A DNA stretch of 64,000 nucleotides from an uncultured Clostridia bacterium (GCA_947626145.1 CANQRB010000002.1:132339-196338), one strand, 5' to 3'. Shown: positions 16,258 through 30,565, numbered from the stretch's first letter. Numbers and translations are program-made. Notes: a model not told the origin generated them from the letters alone.

Positions 16258-18591
16258 ATGAAAAGAAAAGTTGTTTCATTGGCTTTGGCGACCGCAATGG
16301 CCTTCGGCACAATGCCGCCGGCCGCAGTATTCGCCGAGGACGGATACGCCACCCGCGGCGAGGTCTGCGATATGCTGCTCAATGCGGCTGACGACTACAA
16401 TCCGGGCGTGACCGAGGGGGATATTTTAAAGGGCCGTGGCGATGGTCAGCTCCACGAGGATCAGGACGTGACCCGGGCGGAGGCTCTCGTCATGCTCAGG
16501 CGGGCCTTCGGCGACATTCCCGAGATTTTGGGCGACAACAAATATATCGCCATCCCTGACGGAGAATTTACGGATATACCCGGCTGGGCGGAGGACGAGA
16601 TTGCGGACGTGATCGGCGCGGGCATCGTCGAGGGCAAGGCGGAGGGCGTTTTCGCGCCGGACGACAAGGTCACAAAGGACGAGATGGAGCTGCTGCTGCG
16701 CCGTGTGTATCGGATATTCGGCACAAATCCCAGGGACGATTTTTATGAGGCAGTCAACCGTGACGTCCTTGATAACATTGTAATTCCCGACGGACATATG
16801 GGCACGGGCACAACACAGAGCGACGCGGTCACGGTGCAGCTTACGGAGCTTGTGAAGGAGATCTCCGCCTCTAACCCCGACAAAAGCTCGAGGGCCGGAA
16901 AGATAAAGACGGTGTACGACAATTACATGAACACCGAGGCGAGAAACGCTCAGGGCTATGAGCCGATAAAGCCCTATCTGGATGAGATAGACGCGGCGGA
17001 GAGTGTCGCGGACTTTATCGGCACAAGGGCGCTGCAGCCCATTATACGCTTTTCCGCCGCCATGGATCCCATGGATTCCAACAGCTTTATAAACGTGTTC
17101 TCCACCGTTTCCATCAATTCGAAGGAAATGTACGAGGGCAAGGCGGAGGGCATGAAGGCGTCCTATCTGAAATACCTCAGAACGCTGTTCACCCTTACAG
17201 GCTATACCGAGGAGGAGGCCGCGGCCGCGGCGGACGAGGTTTTCGGTATTGAGGGGCAGATAGCCGAGGCCAGCCTTGCCGTTCAGGAGACAGTGGACAT
17301 AACCAAGGTGTATAACATATACACCCTTGACGAAATATGCGCCCTGTTCAAAAGCATGGATATTGAAAAGCTGTTTGAGGCCAGCGGGCTGAAGAACAGG
17401 GACAGATTTCTCGTGCTGGACGAGGGAGCCATGAAAAAGGCGGCCGAGCTCTTTGACGACAAAAATCTGGACGCCCTTAAGGCTTACCTTAAAGCGTCTA
17501 TGATAGCCATGTATGCCCAGTATATGAGTGAGGACTTCAAACAGGCGCATTACACGTACAACGCCGAAATCAACGGCACCAGCGGCTCCATGAGCCCGGA
17601 AGCTGAGGCGACAAATTTGATTGACGTCAGCCTTAAGGAATTCCTCGGCGAGGCTTACGCCGAAAAATATGCGGACGAAAAAACAAAAGCGGATATAACG
17701 GCAATGACAAACGATATGATTGACATATACCGCGAAAGGATACGGAACCTCGATTGGATGAGCGACGCCACCAAGGAAAAGGCCATAAAGAAGCTTGACA
17801 CCATGGAAATAAAGGTCTGCGCCCCCGAGAAATTTTACGAGCTCACCCTTGACGGGCTGGAGCTGAGAAGCTATGCCGAGGGAGGCTCCCTTGTGGAAAA
17901 CCTGATGACGATAAGCGACGCGGCCCTTGCCGACATGGCAAGCTTTGAGGGCACCAAGGTGGATCGTGAGCGGTGGTACGATGCGTCGCCCCAGACCGTA
18001 AACGCCTTCTATAACCCCCAGATGAACGACATTACCATCTGCGAGGGCCTTTTGCAGATGCCGGGGGTTTACAGCCCCGATGCGTCCTATGAGAAAAATC
18101 TGGGCGCGATTGGCACCGTCATAGGGCATGAGCTCAGCCACGCCTTTGACATCAACGGTTCTCAGTTCGACGAAAACGGCAACGCCGTGAACTGGTGGAC
18201 GGAGGAGGACAGGGCCGCCTTTATGGAGCGCTGTCAGGCCGTGATCGAATTTTACGACGGTTGTGAGGCCGCGCCGGGTATGGCCACCGACGGCGCCAGA
18301 ACCCTTGCCGAAAACACCGCCGATATGGGCGGCATATCCGTTGTGACTGAGCTCGCCTCAAGGGTCGAGGATTTTGACTACAAGGAAATGTACGAAAGCT
18401 TCGCCAACCTGTTCCTAACAACGATGTACCGCCCGGCGCTGGAGCAGATCATGATGATCGACGTTCACAGCCAGAGCATCGTGCGCGTAAACAGGCCGCT
18501 GCAAGCAAGCGACAAATTCTTTGAGGTCTACGGCATTACCGAGAACGACGGTATGTGGGTCGCGCCGGAGGACAGGGTCTCCATCTGGTAG
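16258..18591 (+). CDS. Secreted SLH-domain M13 (neprilysin-like) metallopeptidase
   Basis: A 777-residue exported zinc endopeptidase. Signal peptide at residues 1-23 (MKRKVV, hydrophobic core, cleavage near FAEDG). Residues about 25-150 hold S-layer-homology repeats (TRGEVCDMLL, TRAEALVMLRRAF, GIVEGKAEGVFAPDD), which attach proteins to secondary wall polymers. The rest is an M13 peptidase: substrate motif VNAFYNP, zinc site HELSH (H624, E625, H628) with third ligand E685 in AENTADMGG. Family members cleave oligopeptides. The SLH prefix suggests it is held at the cell surface, whereas eukaryotic neprilysins are membrane-anchored. Convergent with another secreted metallopeptidase. Confidence 0.93.
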   Translation: MKRKVVSLALATAMAFGTMPPAAVFAEDGYATRGEVCDMLLNAADDYNPGVTEGDILKGRGDGQLHEDQDVTRAEALVMLRRAFGDIPEILGDNKYIAIPDGEFTDIPGWAEDEIADVIGAGIVEGKAEGVFAPDDKVTKDEMELLLRRVYRIFGTNPRDDFYEAVNRDVLDNIVIPDGHMGTGTTQSDAVTVQLTELVKEISASNPDKSSRAGKIKTVYDNYMNTEARNAQGYEPIKPYLDEIDAAESVADFIGTRALQPIIRFSAAMDPMDSNSFINVFSTVSINSKEMYEGKAEGMKASYLKYLRTLFTLTGYTEEEAAAAADEVFGIEGQIAEASLAVQETVDITKVYNIYTLDEICALFKSMDIEKLFEASGLKNRDRFLVLDEGAMKKAAELFDDKNLDALKAYLKASMIAMYAQYMSEDFKQAHYTYNAEINGTSGSMSPEAEATNLIDVSLKEFLGEAYAEKYADEKTKADITAMTNDMIDIYRERIRNLDWMSDATKEKAIKKLDTMEIKVCAPEKFYELTLDGLELRSYAEGGSLVENLMTISDAALADMASFEGTKVDRERWYDASPQTVNAFYNPQMNDITICEGLLQMPGVYSPDASYEKNLGAIGTVIGHELSHAFDINGSQFDENGNAVNWWTEEDRAAFMERCQAVIEFYDGCEAAPGMATDGARTLAENTADMGGISVVTELASRVEDFDYKEMYESFANLFLTTMYRPALEQIMMIDVHSQSIVRVNRPLQASDKFFEVYGITENDGMWVAPEDRVSIW

Positions 18592-18650
18592 GACAGGCGC
18601 GGACGGCGCCGCGGAACGCTGTATTCCTCGTTCCTAACTCATAATTAAAA

Positions 18651-18685
18651 GAAGCCCCCGTCGGATGATTGCCGACGGGGGCTTT
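18651..18685. terminator. Bidirectional terminator between convergent peptidase genes
   Basis: GAAGCCCCCGTCGG, loop ATGATTG, CCGACGGGGGCTTT. Serves both the rightward M13 gene and the leftward lethal-factor-like gene. Confidence 0.9.
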
Positions 18686-18697
18686 AGATTGCCTAAC

Positions 18698-21316
18698 TTA
18701 CTTGCTTATCTCAACAAAGCTGAATACCTGCTTGGCGGATTCGTCTCTCGCTTCCTGAGTGAGGGAGCCGTCGTCGTGGCAGGTGAGGTACAGACCGGAA
18801 TGCTTCATCTTCAGCAGATAACCGCCGGTTGTCTCTTCCATATAGAAGCACTGGTTGTCGGCCTTGGACAGGTTCCATGTGATGGCGCTTGCGCCGGCCT
18901 CGGCGTTGCCGCCGGAGATGTCCAGAGCCTCGCCGGTCACGGTGTCAACGATGGTGAAGGCGTCGGCCACGGGGGTGAGCATCCATGTGGTGGCTCTCGC
19001 CCGATCCATTGTGGCGATAAGGCCCTCGGCCTCGTTATTGTTAAGGTGCATACCGGTGTCGGCGATCTCTATGTTATAGATCTTCAGCTCGGCGGCCTTC
19101 TCAACGGGCTCGAGCTTCCATACGGCGGAGTCGGCGTTCTGGCATACATAGGGCTTGAAGTCGTCGCCCACGCCCACGGTCATGGCGTCAACGCCAAGGT
19201 TGTAGCGCTGGCACATGAGCTTGTAGCCGCCCTCGGCCTTGATGAGCTGGAACCTCTCGTCGAGGGACCATTCGCCGCCGTACTGGGTGAGCTCCTTGCC
19301 GCAGAGGGCGCTGGTGTGGAGCTGAATGGGGATGCCGCTGAACTTATTGGTGAACTTTACAAGTCCGCCGAAGGTCTCGACGCTGAATTTCTGATTGTCG
19401 GCGCCGGTGTAGGGCTCAAGCACGACTCTGGCCTGATTTTCGGTGGAGGAGTTCTCAATGGTCCAGGCAAGACCGCTCTTGGTGTCGGTAATGCTGTAAT
19501 ACTGGCCCATATCCAGCTCCTGCGCGGTCTCAACGTCGCCGTAGGCGTCTATCTTGGCCTTGATGTCAAGGATGAACTGCTCGTACTGGGCAAAGTCGGC
19601 AAAGTGAACCTTGTCGGCTCTGTAAAGCAGGCCCTTGAGGACCTTAAGTCTGTTGGGATAAACCTCGGGAACGGCGGCCTCGGTGTCCTTGCCGAGGGTG
19701 GTGAGGTAGAGCCTGTGCAGCTCGGCCAGATCCTCGGCCTGATTGTTGGAGCCGTAGCCGGATACGGGGATGGCGTCCATGGCCTCGGCCCACTCCCAGA
19801 TGCGCATATCCTCAAGCTGGTTGGTGTCAAGAATGTGTCCCAGCTCGTGAGCGAGGGTCTGGATAACCTGAGACTTGTTGGGCTTCCAGTTGAGGCGGGC
19901 CCAAATGGTGTCGCCGCCGCCGTTGTAGTTGTTGGCGTTGTCGCCGTTCTTCCAGATGAGGCGGTGAACATACTGTCTGATAGCGTAGGGGAAGGCGCCG
20001 AGGGCCTCGATCATTTTCTCGACCATATCGGAGTTTTCCTCGTTGCTGACCATGGTGAACTTGTGGATAGTGCCGGGAACGTCCCCGTCCATCTCTACCT
20101 CGTAGAGCCAGCACTTCTCTCTGGCGCCGCGCCAGATGTCGTAATTATCATCAACAGATGTGGAAACGATCTTGTAGGGGGCGCTGGTCTGGTCGGCCTT
20201 GTCGCCGCTTACCTGGAAGTAAGCCGTGTAGGCCATAACGGTCTTGAGCATGGCGGCCTGATGTTCGGCATCGGCGGACTCATAGCCGTTCTCGGTGAGA
20301 TAGCTCTCGGCGGAGTTGGCTACCGCGTAGCAGCAGGGCAGGTTGCCGAACATATAGCGCTTAAAGCCGTCCTGCTCGGCGGCGGAGAGGAGTTTGAAGC
20401 CCTCGGACTGGGGCACGCGGTTGAGCATGGCCTCGCCCTTGACGGCTATTGTCCACTTCTGATAGTCGCTGCCGGTGTGGTCGGCCTGAACAAGGGTGTC
20501 GCCGCTGGCGTCCATATACTTGCCGGAGTGCTGAACGCTGAGCTCATACACGCCGGGAGCGACCTCGTTGAACTTCCACTGCTGGTTTCCGTTGCCGTTG
20601 GTGGTGTAAACGATAAGGCCGGTGCCCGCGTCCTGAGAGGCGCTGGGCACGTCAACGCTCTTGCCGGAGGCCATGTTTGAAATGTTGTAAATGCCGGCGC
20701 CCATCTTGCCGAGCCTCCAGTATACGTCGTCGCTTTCGGCGGCGTCAACGGTGGTCAGCGCGGCGCTGTTCTCGTGGGAGTTGTCTACCGTGGCCAGAAG
20801 CTTGCCGGTGCCAACGTTGGTAATGGTGTAGAATTTGCCGCCCAGGTCGTCGCTTGCCGGCGCGGCAACGGGCGTGGTGATGGTCACGGTCTGTGTGGCC
20901 TGATCCCAGGCTACGTCCTTACCGAAGGCCGTGGCGATGGCTCTGACGGGCAGGAAAACGCTGCCGCCGATGTTTTGTACCTCGACCTCGTGTCCCTGAG
21001 CGTCGGTGGGTACGAACAGGGAACCGTTCACATAGATCTGAATACCGTCTCCGGCGGTGACGTCAACCACGCCGCCGATGAATACGGTGTTGGTGCTGCC
21101 GTCCCAGTCAACCTGGAAGTTGAAAGCGTTGGCAACAGCCCTCACGGGCAGATAGGTTGTGCCGTTGATTGCAAAGGGCTCCACGGCATCGCCGTCAACG
21201 TCCGTGGGCTGGATCTTGACCCCGTCTATCACAACGGAAATTTCTCCGTCGGCCAGTACGGGTACCGCCGCCAATACCATTGCCATGGCAATGATAAGGG
21301 CCAGAACTTTTTTCAT
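18698..21316 (-). CDS. Secreted lethal-factor-like (ATLF/M34-type) metallopeptidase with stalk and ricin-type domains
   Basis: An 872-residue secreted protein. Signal peptide residues 1-22 (LAAVPVLADG). Residues about 25-145 are two copper-amine-oxidase N-terminal (stalk) repeats with TTYLPVRAVANAF and SVFLPVRAIATAF. Residues about 160-290 form a ricin-B-type lectin region with QxW motifs (NQQWKF, YQKWTI). A metallopeptidase core follows: HELGH (H490, E491, H494), then Y521 and E528 in GYGSNNQAEDLAELHRL. The Tyr-x6-Glu spacing and the following RLKVLK match the anthrax lethal factor C-terminal domain, in which Tyr assists catalysis and Glu is the third zinc ligand. Two more ricin-like modules end the protein. 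The target is unknown; the lectins suggest glycan tethering. GGAGG precedes the ATG. Confidence 0.85.
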   Translation of the reverse strand: MKKVLALIIAMAMVLAAVPVLADGEISVVIDGVKIQPTDVDGDAVEPFAINGTTYLPVRAVANAFNFQVDWDGSTNTVFIGGVVDVTAGDGIQIYVNGSLFVPTDAQGHEVEVQNIGGSVFLPVRAIATAFGKDVAWDQATQTVTITTPVAAPASDDLGGKFYTITNVGTGKLLATVDNSHENSAALTTVDAAESDDVYWRLGKMGAGIYNISNMASGKSVDVPSASQDAGTGLIVYTTNGNGNQQWKFNEVAPGVYELSVQHSGKYMDASGDTLVQADHTGSDYQKWTIAVKGEAMLNRVPQSEGFKLLSAAEQDGFKRYMFGNLPCCYAVANSAESYLTENGYESADAEHQAAMLKTVMAYTAYFQVSGDKADQTSAPYKIVSTSVDDNYDIWRGAREKCWLYEVEMDGDVPGTIHKFTMVSNEENSDMVEKMIEALGAFPYAIRQYVHRLIWKNGDNANNYNGGGDTIWARLNWKPNKSQVIQTLAHELGHILDTNQLEDMRIWEWAEAMDAIPVSGYGSNNQAEDLAELHRLYLTTLGKDTEAAVPEVYPNRLKVLKGLLYRADKVHFADFAQYEQFILDIKAKIDAYGDVETAQELDMGQYYSITDTKSGLAWTIENSSTENQARVVLEPYTGADNQKFSVETFGGLVKFTNKFSGIPIQLHTSALCGKELTQYGGEWSLDERFQLIKAEGGYKLMCQRYNLGVDAMTVGVGDDFKPYVCQNADSAVWKLEPVEKAAELKIYNIEIADTGMHLNNNEAEGLIATMDRARATTWMLTPVADAFTIVDTVTGEALDISGGNAEAGASAITWNLSKADNQCFYMEETTGGYLLKMKHSGLYLTCHDDGSLTQEARDESAKQVFSFVEISK

Positions 21317-21358
21317 AAAAATACCTCCAAAAAAATATTTGCGATATACGCTGATTTA

Positions 21359-21387
21359 ATTTTACCACAATATTTAACAAAAGTCAA
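21359..21387 (-). promoter_or_regulatory. Promoter of the lethal-factor-like peptidase
   Basis: On the minus strand TTGACT (21387-21382), 17 bases, TAAAAT (21364-21359), 43 bases before the start codon. Confidence 0.7.
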
Positions 21388-21511
21388 TATAAAAAGACTC
21401 AAAAAATTGTTCAAAAATGACAAGGGTGTGCCGGACGTGATTTAGACGTGATTTAAAGATAATCCCGTAGCTGACTTTGGCGGAAAGACCAAAAAAATCT
21501 CCCCAAACCCC

Positions 21512-21540
21512 TTGACAACCGGCCAAAAATATGTTATATT
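21512..21540 (+). promoter_or_regulatory. rpoB-rpoC promoter
   Basis: TTGACA (21512-21517), 17 bases, TATATT (21535-21540) preceded by TGT. It gives a start near 21547 and a leader of about 230 bases. Confidence 0.8.
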
Positions 21541-21546
21541 AATATA

Positions 21547-21779
21547 CTGCACCATGATAGGCTTTTATGCCCATGCGTGGACAGAATATGGTATAGGACA
21601 GTCGCAACAGTTGAAATATTTTGCACTCGCCCACATTCTATGGGCTGTGCGGCCATAGGGGAATAATTCTATCCCCGGTGCCGGGCCGGGTACATTCTAT
21701 ACCCGTCCGGCAGGTAGCTTGACCGTTGCTCGTCACAGGCAATGAAATTATTGAAAATTTTTTGATTGAGGTGATTTTA
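21547..21779 (+). ncRNA. Structured rpoB leader with three same-loop hairpins
   Basis: The untranslated leader holds at least four stems. Stem 0 (21550-21579): CAC-CATG-GGC paired with GCC-CATG-GTG. Hairpin 1 (21623-21650): GCAC, GCCCA, loop CATTCTA, TGGGC, GTGC. Hairpin 2 (21658-21676): GGGGA, loop ATAATTCTA, TCCCC. Hairpin 3 (21680-21711): GCCGG, GGGTA, loop CATTCTA, TACCC, CCGGC. Three stems of different sequence present the same loop core ATTCTA closed by an A-T pair. The complement TAGAAT occurs at 21809-21814 in the tenth to twelfth codons of rpoB. Not recognised as a known riboswitch or ribosomal-protein leader. No terminator hairpin with a T-run is seen before the SD. Confidence 0.65.
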
Positions 21780-24700
21780 TTGAAGCTGACCAAGTTGGAG
21801 GAGTCCGGTAGAATAAAGGACGTGAAGCTGGGCCGCAACGTGCGCAAAACCTTCGCCAAAATCGACGAGGTTCTCGAAATGCCCAACCTTATCGACCTTC
21901 AGAAATCCTCCTATGAGTGGTTCATCAAGGAGGGCCTCAAGGAGGTTTTCCGCGATGTGTCCCCCATAACGGACTACAGCGGTAATCTTATGTTAGAATT
22001 TACCGATTACCGGCTGGACGAGCATCCCAAATACAGCATCGACGAGTGCAAGGAAAGAGACGCCAACTACGCCGCCCCTCTCAGGGTGAGGGTGAGGCTT
22101 ATCAATCAGGAGACCGGCGAGATAAAGGAATCCGAGATTTTCATGGGCGATTTCCCGCTCATGACCGATCAGGGCACCTTTGTCATCAACGGCGCCGAGC
22201 GCGTTATTGTAACGCAGCTGGTCCGTTCCCCCGGCATATACTATGAGCAGAAGTTCGATAAGGACGGCAAGAAGCTCATCAATGCCACAGTCATTCCCAA
22301 CAGAGGCGCGTGGCTGGAATATGAGACTGACAGCAACGACATCTGTTACGTCCGCATCGACCGCAACCGTAAAATACCCGTGACCGTGCTGATCAAGGCC
22401 TTTGGCCTTGTGGCGGATCATGAGATAATCGAGCTCTTTGGTGAGGACGAGAAAATTCTCGCCACTCTTTCAAAGGACTCCACCACCGACTCTCAGGAGA
22501 AAGCGCTTTTCGAGGTGTACGCCAAGCTTCGCCCCGGCGAGCCGCCAACCTTCGACAGCGCCAATTCTCTGCTCACGAATTTGTTCTTTGACCCCAAGCG
22601 CTATGATTTGGCAAAGGTAGGCCGCTACAAATACAATAAGAAGCTGGCCATCGCTGCCAGAATAGCCGGTCAGGTGGCCGCCGATCCCATTATTGACCCC
22701 TCCAGCGGCGAGATACTGGTGGAGGCCGACTCCAAGATAACGAGAGAGGCCGCTCAGCAGATCGAGGATATGGGCATCAACAAGGTTATCCTTGACGTGG
22801 GCGAGGGCAAAAGAGTCACCGTGTTCTCCAACAACATGGTCGATCCCGTGAAATACGCCGGTGTCGATCTCTATTCGGTAACTCACGAGAAGGTCTGCCG
22901 CACCGTTCTTGACGAGATACTTCAGGAGTGCGGCGGCGACATTGACGAGATCCTTAAGGTGGCCGACGACCGCCTTGATGAGCTTGTGCCGAAGCACATC
23001 GTCATCGACGACATTTACGCTTCCATTAACTACTGCCTCAATCTTGCTCACGGAATAGGCACCGACGACGACATTGACCATTTGGGCAACCGCCGTCTGC
23101 GCAGCGTGGGCGAGCTGCTCCAGAACCAGTTCCGCATCGGCATTTCCCGCATGGACAGGGGCGTCCGTGAGAGAATGAGCATTCAGGAGCTGGATATAGT
23201 TACGCCCCAGTCCCTTATCAACATCAGACCGGTCGTGGCGGCCATCAAGGAGTTCTTCGGCTCCTCACAGCTGTCCCAGTTCATGGATCAGAACAATCCT
23301 CTGGCCGAGCTGACCCACAAGCGCAGGCTTTCAGCCCTGGGCCCCGGCGGCCTTTCCAGAGAGAGAGCCGGCTTCCAGGTTCGTGACGTGCACTACACCC
23401 ACTACGGCCGTATGTGCCCCATCGAGTCTCCCGAAGGCCCCAACATCGGCCTTATCAGCTCCCTTTCCACCTATGCGCGTATAAACGAATACGGCTTTAT
23501 CGAGGCTCCGTACCGCAAGGTAATCAAGGGCAAGGGTATAATCACCGACGAGATCGAATATATGACGGCGGATGTGGAGGATAACTACATCGTCGCTCAG
23601 GCCAACGAGGCCCTTGAGGATACCCCCGAGGGCAAGCGCTTTGCCCGTGCCAAGGTTTCCGCCCGGCACAAGAGCGAGATCCTTGAGGTTCCCGCCGAAA
23701 ACATCGACTATATGGACGTTTCTCCCAAGCAGGTCGTTTCAGTGGCCACGGCCATGATACCCTTCCTGGAGAACGACGACGCCAACCGCGCCCTTATGGG
23801 CTCCAATATGCAGCGTCAGGCTGTTCCTCTGCTCAAGCCCCAGTCTCCCATTATCGGCACCGGTATGGAGTATAAGGCGGCGAAGGACTCCGGCGTTGTT
23901 GTGGTGGCCAACGAGTCCGGCGTGGTTGACAAGGTGAGCGCCGACGAGATAATCATTAAGGACGATTTGGGCGAGCGCCACACCTACAAGCTGCTGAAGT
24001 TCCTGCGCTCCAACCAGAGCAACTGCATCAACCAGCGCCCCATTGTGGATGCCGGTGAGCGTGTGGAGAAGGGCGACGTCATAGCCGACGGCCCCGCCAC
24101 CGACAACGGTGAGATAGCTCTGGGCCGCAATGTGCTCATCGGCTTCATGACATGGGAGGGTTATAACTACGAGGACGCGGTTCTCCTCAACGAGAATCTT
24201 GTCCGCGACGATGTTTTCACCTCCATTCACATTGAAAAATACGAGTCCGAGTCCCGCGACACCAAGCTGGGACCCGAGGAAATTACCCGCGACATCCCCA
24301 ATGTGGGCGATGACGCTCTGAAGAACCTTGACGAGCGGGGAATAGTCCGCATCGGCGCCGAGGTACACCCCGGCGACATACTTGTGGGTAAGGTCACCCC
24401 CAAGGGCGAAACCGACCTGACCCCCGAGGAGCGGCTGCTCCGGGCCATATTCGGCGAAAAGGCCCGTGAGGTCAGGGATACCTCCCTTCACGTGCCCCAC
24501 GGCGAGGCCGGCATAATCGTGGACGTCAAGGTGTTCACCCGGGAAAATAACGACGAGCTGCCTCCGGGAGTGAACGAGCTTGTCCGTATCTACATCGCCC
24601 AAAAGCGCAAGATAAGCGTGGGCGACAAGATGGCGGGCCGCCACGGCAACAAGGGCGTTGTGTCCCGTGTTCTGCCTGTGGAGGATATGCCCTTCCTGCC

Positions 24701-25547
24701 CGACGGACGGCCTCTTGATCTGGTACTCAACCCTCTGGGCGTGCCCAGCCGAATGAATATCGGTCAGGTGCTTGAGGTCCATCTTGGCATGGCCGCCAGC
24801 AAGCTTGGCTTCAAGGTGGCGACCCCCGTATTCGACGGCGCCAATGAGAGAGACATCATGGAGCTGCTGGAGGAGGCCGGCGTCCGTAAGGACGGCAAGA
24901 CCGTTCTCTATGACGGCCGCACCGGCGAACCCTTTGACAACCCCGTTACCGTGGGCTATATGTACTTCCTCAAGCTCCACCACCTGGTTGACGATAAGAT
25001 CCACGCCCGCAGCACCGGCCCCTACTCGCTTGTTACACAGCAGCCTCTGGGCGGCAAGGCCCAGTTCGGCGGCCAGCGCTTCGGCGAAATGGAAGTTTGG
25101 GCCCTCGAGGCCTACGGCGCGGCATATCTCCTTCAGGAGATACTCACCGTAAAATCCGACGACGTTGTGGGCCGCGTAAAGACCTACGAGTCCATTGTAA
25201 AGGGTGAGAATGTTCCCACTCCCGGCATCCCCGAATCCTTCAAGGTGCTGGTAAAGGAGCTTCAGGCCCTCGCGCTGGACGTAAATGTCCTTGACTCCGA
25301 CGGTAACGTTGTGGAGCTTGGCACCGACGACGAGGACGATCCCAATATCGAGGCGTACAACGAGGAGTTCAAGCAGGTTAACGACGGCTTTGGCCCCGGA
25401 TACAGTGAGATAGACGCCGCCGAGGAGCTCATGCGTGAGCTGCTTGAGGACAAAAAGTCCGACGAAGCCGACGAGGACGAGTTCGTGGACTTTGACGATT
25501 ACTCCGAGGACGACGGCGAGGACGACGATTCGGACGACGATATTTAA
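21780..25547 (+). CDS. rpoB: RNA polymerase beta subunit
   Basis: About 1255 residues, full-length RpoB. The rifampicin region contains [20 protein letters not shown] and [18 protein letters not shown], wild-type in appearance, and the C-terminal part carries [15 protein letters not shown]. The TTG at 21780 is chosen because GAGGTGA lies 5 bases upstream and the protein then begins [18 protein letters not shown]; a TTG 54 bases earlier has no ribosome site. The C terminus ends in a strikingly acidic tail of about 40 residues ([19 protein letters not shown]). Unlike most Bacillota, no rplJ-rplL precedes it; the operon has its own promoter and structured leader. Confidence 0.97.
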   Translation: MKLTKLEESGRIKDVKLGRNVRKTFAKIDEVLEMPNLIDLQKSSYEWFIKEGLKEVFRDVSPITDYSGNLMLEFTDYRLDEHPKYSIDECKERDANYAAPLRVRVRLINQETGEIKESEIFMGDFPLMTDQGTFVINGAERVIVTQLVRSPGIYYEQKFDKDGKKLINATVIPNRGAWLEYETDSNDICYVRIDRNRKIPVTVLIKAFGLVADHEIIELFGEDEKILATLSKDSTTDSQEKALFEVYAKLRPGEPPTFDSANSLLTNLFFDPKRYDLAKVGRYKYNKKLAIAARIAGQVAADPIIDPSSGEILVEADSKITREAAQQIEDMGINKVILDVGEGKRVTVFSNNMVDPVKYAGVDLYSVTHEKVCRTVLDEILQECGGDIDEILKVADDRLDELVPKHIVIDDIYASINYCLNLAHGIGTDDDIDHLGNRRLRSVGELLQNQFRIGISRMDRGVRERMSIQELDIVTPQSLINIRPVVAAIKEFFGSSQLSQFMDQNNPLAELTHKRRLSALGPGGLSRERAGFQVRDVHYTHYGRMCPIESPEGPNIGLISSLSTYARINEYGFIEAPYRKVIKGKGIITDEIEYMTADVEDNYIVAQANEALEDTPEGKRFARAKVSARHKSEILEVPAENIDYMDVSPKQVVSVATAMIPFLENDDANRALMGSNMQRQAVPLLKPQSPIIGTGMEYKAAKDSGVVVVANESGVVDKVSADEIIIKDDLGERHTYKLLKFLRSNQSNCINQRPIVDAGERVEKGDVIADGPATDNGEIALGRNVLIGFMTWEGYNYEDAVLLNENLVRDDVFTSIHIEKYESESRDTKLGPEEITRDIPNVGDDALKNLDERGIVRIGAEVHPGDILVGKVTPKGETDLTPEERLLRAIFGEKAREVRDTSLHVPHGEAGIIVDVKVFTRENNDELPPGVNELVRIYIAQKRKISVGDKMAGRHGNKGVVSRVLPVEDMPFLPDGRPLDLVLNPLGVPSRMNIGQVLEVHLGMAASKLGFKVATPVFDGANERDIMELLEEAGVRKDGKTVLYDGRTGEPFDNPVTVGYMYFLKLHHLVDDKIHARSTGPYSLVTQQPLGGKAQFGGQRFGEMEVWALEAYGAAYLLQEILTVKSDDVVGRVKTYESIVKGENVPTPGIPESFKVLVKELQALALDVNVLDSDGNVVELGTDDEDDPNIEAYNEEFKQVNDGFGPGYSEIDAAEELMRELLEDKKSDEADEDEFVDFDDYSEDDGEDDDSDDDI

Positions 25548-25562
25548 AGGGAGGAATTGATA

Positions 25563-29468
<3,906 letters not shown>

Positions 29469-29474
29469 ATGAAA

Positions 29475-29515
29475 GAAAAAGGGGCCGTTTCAGTAATGGA
29501 TACGGCCCCTTTTTG
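29475..29515 (+). terminator. Terminator after rpoC
   Basis: AAAAAGGGGCCGT, 13-base loop, ACGGCCCCTTTTT. Confidence 0.92.
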
Positions 29516-29565
29516 CGTTTATCGTATTGTAGAGTTTGACAATCATTATTTGCCGGTAATTTCTG

Positions 29566-29594
29566 TTGACAATTTTACATTTTAGTGGTATACT
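29566..29594 (+). promoter_or_regulatory. Promoter of the Rpn-family gene
   Basis: TTGACA (29566-29571), 17 bases, TATACT (29589-29594). Confidence 0.8.
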
Positions 29595-29617
29595 GAATAT
29601 AGAGGGGAAGTGATGCC

Positions 29618-30499
29618 ATGGCCAAGAGTACACTTGTGAAGCGTAGCGTGAAGGACAGCGTGTTTACTAATCTGTTTCAGCATCCAAAGTATGTGGCCCA
29701 GCTTTATGAGGCCCTGCATCCGGAGGTGGGAGCTGTTCCTGAGGACAGGATAGAGATCGTTACTCTTAAAAACATCCTCACGGACAGTATTTATAACGAC
29801 CTTGGCTTTACCGTGGACGGGCGGCTGGTGGTTCTTGTCGAGGCTCAGAGCACGTGGACTGTAAACATAATAATCCGTGGCCTCATGTATCTGGTGCAAA
29901 CCTATCAGGACTATATCGAAAAGGAGCAGCTAAACGTCTACGGAAGTTCAAAACTTGTTCTCCCCAAACCGGAATTATACGTTATCTATACCGGTGAAAA
30001 GAAAGTGGAGGAAGGATATATAACTCTTTCGGAAGAGTTCTTCGGCGGCGAACAGTCGGCTCTCGAAGTGAGGGTAGGCGTTATCACCAACGGTGAAAAA
30101 GGGGACATTATCAACCAATACGTGACATTTACTAAAATCTATACGGAACAGCTTAAGAAGCATGGCCGCACTCGTGAGGCCATTGAGGAAACCATAAATA
30201 TTTGTAAAGACGAAGATGTGTTAAAGGAATATTTGTCAAGCCATGAAGGAGAGGTGCATGATATTATGTTCGCACTGTTTGACGATGAGCAGATTTTAAA
30301 CGCCACACTGAGAGATTATGAGAAAAAGGGAATGGAAAAGGGCGTAAAAAAGGGCCGCGCCGAGGGCATATTTGAAAACACAAAAAAGCTTGTGTTCCGC
30401 CTCCTCGGTAAGAACAAATCCGATGAGGACATAATGGACACGCTGGACATTTCCCGCGAGACATTGGCGCAGCTCAAGGCCGAGTACGCCAAGGCGTGA
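29618..30499 (+). CDS. Rpn-family PD-(D/E)XK nuclease-like protein
   Basis: A 293-residue protein of the recombination-promoting nuclease / putative transposase family (Rpn, PDDEXK_2). N-terminal FTNLFQHPKYVAQLYEALHP is the family opening. The nuclease-fold core contains NDLGFTVDGRLVVLVEAQS, where the E and Q of VEAQS fit the E-x-Q variant active site. The tail has charged EKKGMEKGVKKGRAEG repeats typical of the family, then a helix-turn-helix-like DTLDISRETLAQLKAEY. Family members are DNA nucleases, some linked to recA-independent recombination or phage defence. It stands alone between two terminators with its own promoter; no terminal repeats flank it, so it is not an insertion sequence. 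Confidence 0.82.
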   Translation: MAKSTLVKRSVKDSVFTNLFQHPKYVAQLYEALHPEVGAVPEDRIEIVTLKNILTDSIYNDLGFTVDGRLVVLVEAQSTWTVNIIIRGLMYLVQTYQDYIEKEQLNVYGSSKLVLPKPELYVIYTGEKKVEEGYITLSEEFFGGEQSALEVRVGVITNGEKGDIINQYVTFTKIYTEQLKKHGRTREAIEETINICKDEDVLKEYLSSHEGEVHDIMFALFDDEQILNATLRDYEKKGMEKGVKKGRAEGIFENTKKLVFRLLGKNKSDEDIMDTLDISRETLAQLKAEYAKA

Positions 30500-30528
30500 A
30501 ATGCGCGATGAGATAACTAAATAAAACA

Positions 30529-30565
30529 ACGGGGCTGTCTCCTTTTCGCCGAGACAGCCCCGTTT
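30529..30565. terminator. Bidirectional terminator
   Basis: ACGGGGCTGTCTC, loop CTTTTCGCC, GAGACAGCCCCGT. Lies between the convergent Rpn and DUF4097 genes. Confidence 0.88.

Noticed and set aside
29618-30499. Rpn-family gene as an active insertion sequence
   Set aside because: No terminal inverted repeats or target duplications; it has its own promoter and lies between terminators.
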